Of a stretch of DNA of 18,369 nt, positions 15,709 to 18,369 are shown one piece after another. A program made the position numbers and the translations under genes. The DNA is from Caldifarciminota bacterium. Its GTDB lineage: Bacteria > Hydrothermota > E44-bin80. Below the pieces are notes generated by a model. It made no database searches. It was not told where the DNA came from and saw nothing but the letters and a program-made list of their open reading frames with translations. The stretch covers positions 1-18,369 of the forward strand of contig JAGMEZ010000384.1 of the NCBI GenBank assembly GCA_023127905.1, in the 5' to 3' direction. Within the stretch, counting starts at the first letter, position 1. Every line of letters begins with the position of its first letter.

Positions 15709-15923
15709 GGGATTTTTTAAAGGAGAAGGAAAATAATGGATAAACATCATTAGAAAATGAATTATCTAACGGGATATAAACAAGACAGAGTATCAAGACT
15801 TGTCTTACTACTTGAGACGCAGAGCAAGCCTCGTATAATAACATGTTTGCTTTGATAGTAGCCTGCTACACGGGGCAAGCTCTGCTACTCCCGAAAAAAA
15901 CAGGTGAGTCCAAGATTAATTCA
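15709..15923. repeat. Spacer with inverted and dispersed repeat pieces
   Basis: There is no convincing gene. It holds AAGAC-TT-GTCTT (15795-15806), GTAGC-CT-GCTAC (15858-15869), and two related pieces in opposite orientation, GCAGAGCAAGCCTCG (15819-15833) and GGGGCAAGCTCTGC (15872-15885), which can partly pair. The CAAGCCTCG core is shared with the hairpin at 11004-11022, so both belong to one repeat family. It separates the coo operon from the end of the neighbouring unit. Confidence 0.65.
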
Positions 15924-16325
15924 TTATGTGCTAAACTCCGTCTCTTTCCGCCAGGCAATAATAGAGAAATAGATAATCAGGGCTCCCTGGACAACAGGGA
16001 AAATAGGATACCACCAGATTCCATTTTGATCAGGATAACTCCATATTACGTGTACTAAAACCCACTGGAGCATAATCCAGACAGCAGGTATGATGCCGAG
16101 GATTAACGCCCACTTAATTCTAAAAAATAGAAGTGTAATAGTAAGAAAGAGAATTGTTGCAAAAATTATTGTGGCAATACCACCAGTTCTACTCTGTTCC
16201 CCAATCAGTCCCAGGGCACCTGGTATTTCCCGAACAATCTTATGGATAAAGTTAATAAATAACATTGCAATAACGGCTTGTAGGTAAATGGGCAGTTTCC
16301 TTGATTTACTACTGATTGATTTCAT
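15924..16325 (-). CDS. Four-span membrane protein of unknown function
   Basis: This is a 133-residue protein that I do not recognise. It has four likely membrane spans at about 13-29, 47-69, 72-94 and 107-124, a basic N-terminus and the conserved-looking segments GEQSRTGG (42-49) and WSYPDQNGIWWYP (95-107). The last span is followed by WRKE. The ATG has a strong Shine-Dalgarno (AAGGAGG), and its start overlaps the preceding 30-codon frame as ATGA. It is the last gene of the methyltransferase unit, so its expression should follow the ArsR-type operator at 17371-17390. No catalytic or transport motif can be read. Confidence 0.75.
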   Translation of the reverse strand: MKSISSKSRKLPIYLQAVIAMLFINFIHKIVREIPGALGLIGEQSRTGGIATIIFATILFLTITLLFFRIKWALILGIIPAVWIMLQWVLVHVIWSYPDQNGIWWYPIFPVVQGALIIYFSIIAWRKETEFST

Positions 16326-16414
16326 TTTTCCTCCTTTTCAACAACTTGGTGAGATATTTTTTTCTCTGTGACCCCTTCGACTTCGCTCAGGACATGCTCT
16401 GTGGTTTCTTTCAT
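16322..16414 (-). CDS. 30-residue charged peptide carrying a dispersed-repeat insertion
   Basis: The ATG at 16414-16412 opens a 30-codon frame whose TGA overlaps the ATG of the membrane protein. It begins one base after the previous frame's TAA. The peptide starts MKETTEHVLSEVEGVTEK and ends QVVEKEEK. HVLSEVEGVTE is encoded by a repeat (16364-16403) that appears to have been inserted as exactly 33 bases, keeping the frame. The tail of the frame also contains the Shine-Dalgarno of the membrane protein. It may be a translated linker that couples the genes rather than a functional peptide. Confidence 0.4.
   Translation of the reverse strand: MKETTEHVLSEVEGVTEKKISHQVVEKEEK
16364..16403. repeat. 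Short dispersed repeat (CCCTTCGACTTCGCTCAGGACA type) between 7-bp direct repeats
   Basis: CTCTGTG occurs at 16364-16370 and again at 16397-16403. Between them lie 26 bases containing CCCCTTCGACTTCGCTCAGG, a sequence that I know as a very common dispersed repeat in environmental bacterial genomes. The unit of 33 bases preserves the reading frame in which it sits. Confidence 0.7.
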
Positions 16415-16415
16415 A

Positions 16416-16616
16416 TTATTTTTCTTTTCTAAACTCTCCAATATAATCCTCAACCTCCTTGATCTCTTCTTTTAGACCATTAAGGTACTTCTGGACCATT
16501 TCAATCTTTTTCTCTTTGCTCAAGATATGCTGCTTGAAACTGAAAAACCTGTGGCAACCACAATGGTTAATCCCAAAATGGGTTCGAAAATGATGCTTCG
16601 TTGATATATCTCACAT
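16416..16616 (-). pseudogene. His/Cys-rich small protein gene with TGA as second codon (recoded or broken)
   Basis: A near-perfect Shine-Dalgarno (AAAGGAGGTGA) precedes an ATG at 16616-16614 whose next codon is TGA (16613-16611). The same frame then stays open for 64 codons to TAA at 16418-16416. The frame reads as a real protein: a His/Cys-rich start (KHHFRTHFGINHCGCHRFF) followed by a charged helical coiled-coil segment (SKEKKIEMVQKYLNGLKEEI and on to EFRKEK). This two-part layout suggests a metal-binding small protein. The TGA may be a point mutation of a Cys (TGT/TGC) or Trp codon, a sequencing error, or selenocysteine recoding; the first two are likelier. An in-frame TTG at residue 32 lacks a ribosome site. 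It lies between the methyltransferase and the small membrane protein genes. Confidence 0.55.
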
Positions 16617-16640
16617 TGTTATCACCTCCTTTATTGTCAA

Positions 16641-17345
16641 TTAGTTACTTAAAAGCCAGTAACTCTTGTAAATTAATTTTTTGTCGGAACAACTGCAGGA
16701 ATTCAATAATGAATTGATTTCATTCTTATTAAAGTGTTCGAATTTTATAAGCAATTTTCCATTGGTAGATAGCCTGCCAAGCAGTGAATCAATGATACCA
16801 GTTTTATCTTCCAATAATTGTAATGCGTCTATAAGAAGTATGAAATCAAAATCTCTATCTTCTACGTCTTCCAGAGAATTAATTAAAAGAGGTTTTATAT
16901 TGGTTGCCCCGCTTGGTTTCATTCTCTTCTCCAAAGTTTTAAGCATATTTTTATCTATATCAACACCAATTACTATGCCTGATTTACCTATAATTTTTGC
17001 TGCTTCTATTGAGTAACTGCCAATTCCGCATCCATAATCCAGGATTTTCATGTTCTCCCTTACACCTACTGTTTCAAGCAATTGTTTGATCTTCCTGGGA
17101 TTATTTTTGATTCTTAACACTATCCTCATAATGAAAAACATGAATTTTGGATGTTTGGTTTTATTCCTAAAATGATATTCCTGTATCCCTTTTACTGAGA
17201 AGACACAAATTGCAAGGCTTGATAGAAAAACAATGATGGGACCAAATCCATCGAAACAAAGAAAACCCATTAGGAATAAAACGGACGTCGCGATAATAAG
17301 AATTAAACAACTAACCATCAGCATTCTCTCTCGTGTAATCTTCAT
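16641..17345 (-). CDS. Membrane-tethered SAM-dependent methyltransferase
   Basis: The 234-residue protein has two N-terminal membrane spans (about 9-29 and 34-52) and a cytoplasmic class I methyltransferase domain. Motif I is KILDYGCGIGSYSIEAA (100-116), the acidic loop after strand 2 is VIGVDIDKNML (125-135), and the post-II region FDFILLIDALQLLED (166-180) is typical. The C-terminal part of the fold is short, and the substrate is not evident. Three cysteines lie near the end (NSCSCSDKK), but the spaced Cys set of ArsM arsenite methyltransferases is absent. The ATG has AAGGAGG at the right distance. The operator 26-45 bases upstream matches that of the arsR-type gene, so the unit is probably derepressed with it. 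Confidence 0.82.
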   Translation of the reverse strand: MKITRERMLMVSCLILIIATSVLFLMGFLCFDGFGPIIVFLSSLAICVFSVKGIQEYHFRNKTKHPKFMFFIMRIVLRIKNNPRKIKQLLETVGVRENMKILDYGCGIGSYSIEAAKIIGKSGIVIGVDIDKNMLKTLEKRMKPSGATNIKPLLINSLEDVEDRDFDFILLIDALQLLEDKTGIIDSLLGRLSTNGKLLIKFEHFNKNEINSLLNSCSCSDKKLIYKSYWLLSN

Positions 17346-17370
17346 AAGTACCTCCTTAGTATCTATAAGT

Positions 17371-17390
17371 TTATAAGCATTATCTTATAA
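17371..17390. promoter_or_regulatory. ArsR-type operator upstream of the methyltransferase
   Basis: TTATAAG (17371-17377) and CTTATAA (17384-17390) form a perfect inverted repeat around 6 bases. A third half-site TATAAG lies at 17364-17369. The core TATAAG-N6-CTTATA is the same as at 17927-17944, and both lie roughly 20-45 bases before a start codon. AT-rich imperfect palindromes of this type are the usual SmtB/ArsR binding sites. Confidence 0.7.
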
Positions 17391-17546
17391 TTAATTTAAA
17401 AAAGAGCCTCTTTTAAGTATCCCATTTTATTTCTAACCATAAAATCAGCAAACCAAATTGTATAACAGTGAACCTATTCATAATCGATTAATATAAACTT
17501 CTTTTATTAGTCTATGCTTAATAACTTATATTATAGATAAAAAAAT
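17391..17546. other. Spacer between the arsR-type gene and the methyltransferase
   Basis: This is AT-rich DNA with a 15-base odd palindrome AAAAGAG-C-CTCTTTT (17400-17414) close to where the methyltransferase promoter should lie. A 22-codon minus-strand frame at 17413-17481 has no ribosome site and is not called. I do not see a clear intrinsic terminator for the arsR-type gene. Confidence 0.5.
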
Positions 17547-17906
17547 TTATTCTTTCTTATCCTCGCATACTTCAGATTCAGGACAACTTGCACATGGACC
17601 AGGATATGTACAGCTTTCAAACGCTTTTTTTAACAGTTCGTCAATCAATGTTTTATACTCAATCAGGACATTTTTGCTAATCGTATAGTGCACATGAAAA
17701 CCTACCCTGTTTGCTTCAACAATACCAACATTTTTTAAAACTTTGAGATGTTGGGATACTGCCGGTTGAGTAACATTAAGTTTGTTAGCCAATGCCCCGA
17801 CACAAAGATAATTTCCCCTGGATGACAGTAGTCTGATTATTTTAAGCCTTGTTGGATCACCAAGTGCCTTAAATACTTCTGCCATTATTTTAATCGTATT
17901 CTTCAT
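17547..17906 (-). CDS. ArsR/SmtB-family transcriptional repressor with Cys-rich C-terminus
   Basis: The 119-residue protein is a winged-helix repressor. FKALGDPTRLKIIRLL (12-27) opens the fold, VTQPAVSQHLKVLKNVGIV (45-63) is the recognition region and RVGFHVHYTIS (67-77) the beta wing. The family releases DNA on binding metal or another effector. The classic ELCVC metal site of helix 3 is reduced to a single Cys35 (YLCVGAL). Instead the tail carries Cys99, Cys105, Cys108 and Cys114, a C-x5-C-x2-C-x5-C arrangement that could bind a thiophilic metal or an iron-sulfur cluster. A strong promoter and a palindromic operator precede it, so it probably represses itself and, through the same operator type, the methyltransferase unit. 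Confidence 0.9.
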   Translation of the reverse strand: MKNTIKIMAEVFKALGDPTRLKIIRLLSSRGNYLCVGALANKLNVTQPAVSQHLKVLKNVGIVEANRVGFHVHYTISKNVLIEYKTLIDELLKKAFESCTYPGPCASCPESEVCEDKKE

Positions 17907-17926
17907 TTATTATTTCTCTTTAAGTC

Positions 17927-17944
17927 TATAAGCAACTACTTATA
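17927..17944. promoter_or_regulatory. ArsR-type operator upstream of the repressor gene
   Basis: TATAAG (17927-17932), six bases, then CTTATA (17939-17944) make a perfect inverted repeat. It starts 1 base after the -10 element in the direction of transcription, covering the start point, and ends 20 bases before the ATG. The placement is that of an autorepressing operator. Confidence 0.8.
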
Positions 17945-17945
17945 T

Positions 17946-17974
17946 AGTATACAACATTTTTACGAAAATGTCAA
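17946..17974 (-). promoter_or_regulatory. Promoter of the arsR-type gene
   Basis: On the minus strand, perfect TTGACA (17974-17969), a 17-base spacer, and TATACT (17951-17946, 5/6) form one of the best sigma70 promoters in the window. The operator at 17927-17944 directly follows. Confidence 0.85.
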
Positions 17975-18089
17975 GTTTTTTTTATTTTTTTATACAAAAT
18001 CCTGTATATAATGTCTAATAACAGGAGAATGAAGAGTACATATCTGTAAAATGAAACCTAAAATCAAGTAGATAAGCAAAGTATCCAGT

Positions 18090-18369
18090 GTGGGAATTTC
18101 TTTAAATAATCCAGATTCCGTAAAATCTGAAGTTAGCAACGTCTATAAACAAAAGATTACATTCACGTTACTTGCCTATTTAATTATTTTATTTCACTTT
18201 GTTTTTCTCATTTTACATTTTAGACCCGCTATTTCAACACCTGATGCTAATGGTTACTTTGCCCAGGCGAAGCTAATAGCAAAAGAGGGGAAGACGAATC
18301 TTGAACCCGAATCGATATTGCAGTATATAGGACCCCATTGGCTCCATAGAAGTGATAACCATTATTTCA
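18090..18369 (+). CDS. Membrane glycosyltransferase (GT-C / PMT-like), N-terminal fragment
   Basis: A plus-strand frame is open from just after TAG at 18069-18071 to the window edge. The first usable start is GTG at 18090, giving 93 residues. After about 25 polar residues comes a membrane span (FTLLAYLIILFHFVFLILHF), then the segment TPDANGYFAQAKLIAKEG and LEPESILQYIGPHWL. A first span followed by a loop with Pro-Asp and an acidic start is typical of GT-C glycosyltransferases (PMT/ArnT-like), which transfer sugars from lipid carriers on the outer face of the membrane. Only the N-terminus is present, so donor and acceptor are unknown. A TATAAT at 18007-18012 may belong to its promoter, although no good -35 is seen. 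Confidence 0.75.
   Translation, partial: MGISLNNPDSVKSEVSNVYKQKITFTLLAYLIILFHFVFLILHFRPAISTPDANGYFAQAKLIAKEGKTNLEPESILQYIGPHWLHRSDNHYF

Noticed and set aside
15736..15753. Tiny plus-strand frame MDKHH after AAAGGAGAAGG
   Set aside because: Five codons only. The SD-like run is probably chance in purine-rich DNA upstream of the coo promoter.
17413..17481. A 22-codon minus-strand frame (MNRFTVIQFG...) before the methyltransferase
   Set aside because: It has no ribosome site before the ATG, and it overlaps the expected promoter region of the methyltransferase.

Overview
The window is AT-rich bacterial DNA with tight gene packing, good Shine-Dalgarno sites and several ATGA start/stop overlaps. 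It holds dnaA beside likely origin DNA, a Ni-carbon monoxide dehydrogenase operon, a glycine C-acetyltransferase gene and a Na/phosphate transporter gene. It also carries intergenic repeat types that I associate with uncultured, mostly anaerobic lineages. TGA serves as a normal stop here (for example at the ends of cooF and cooC), so the standard code applies. I cannot assign a phylum from the sequence. An anaerobic or facultatively anaerobic, low-GC, probably uncultured bacterium is the best reading.

Left part, mostly plus strand (1-7370). The 5' end of an unidentified minus-strand gene (1-98) is followed by a roughly 480-bp spacer with one possible minus-strand single-span membrane peptide. 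Then come a rhomboid protease with a C-terminal helical-repeat tail (581-2026), a 43-residue very basic small protein (2053-2184) and a membrane-anchored alpha/beta hydrolase (2208-3092). A 412-bp AT-rich spacer with several DnaA boxes leads into dnaA (3505-4830). It is followed by kbl (5098-6300) with a clear terminator, and by a CPBP-type membrane protease homologue (6437-7270).

Centre (7374-11061). A good sigma70-type promoter precedes a PAS-PATAN-type protein (7444-8502) and a Na/Pi cotransporter with a PhoU-like tail and an unusual N-terminal Ig-like domain (8571-10601). These two genes probably form an operon. The 460-bp spacer at 10602-11061 is made of repeats: two full copies and a partial copy of a 73-bp tandem unit, short-period repeats and hairpins.

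CODH operon, minus strand (15642 to 11062): cooF-like polyferredoxin, cooS, cooC and an FAD/NAD(P) oxidoreductase. ATG/TGA overlaps occur at two of the three junctions. All metal-cluster ligands expected in CooS are present. The layout suggests oxidation of CO, with electrons passed through CooF to the flavoprotein and NAD(P), or the reverse reaction.

Right part, minus strand (17906 to 15924). An ArsR-family repressor with a Cys-rich tail and a separate transcription unit share the same operator architecture, TATAAG-N6-CTTATA, just upstream of both starts. The second unit encodes a membrane-tethered SAM methyltransferase, a His/Cys-rich small ORF whose second codon is TGA, a 30-residue ORF carrying an in-frame 33-bp repeat insertion, and a four-span membrane protein. 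This looks like a small regulon, possibly metal- or metalloid-responsive, and is the best candidate here for an undescribed system. The right edge holds the start of a plus-strand GT-C-type membrane glycosyltransferase (18090 onward, cut by the window).
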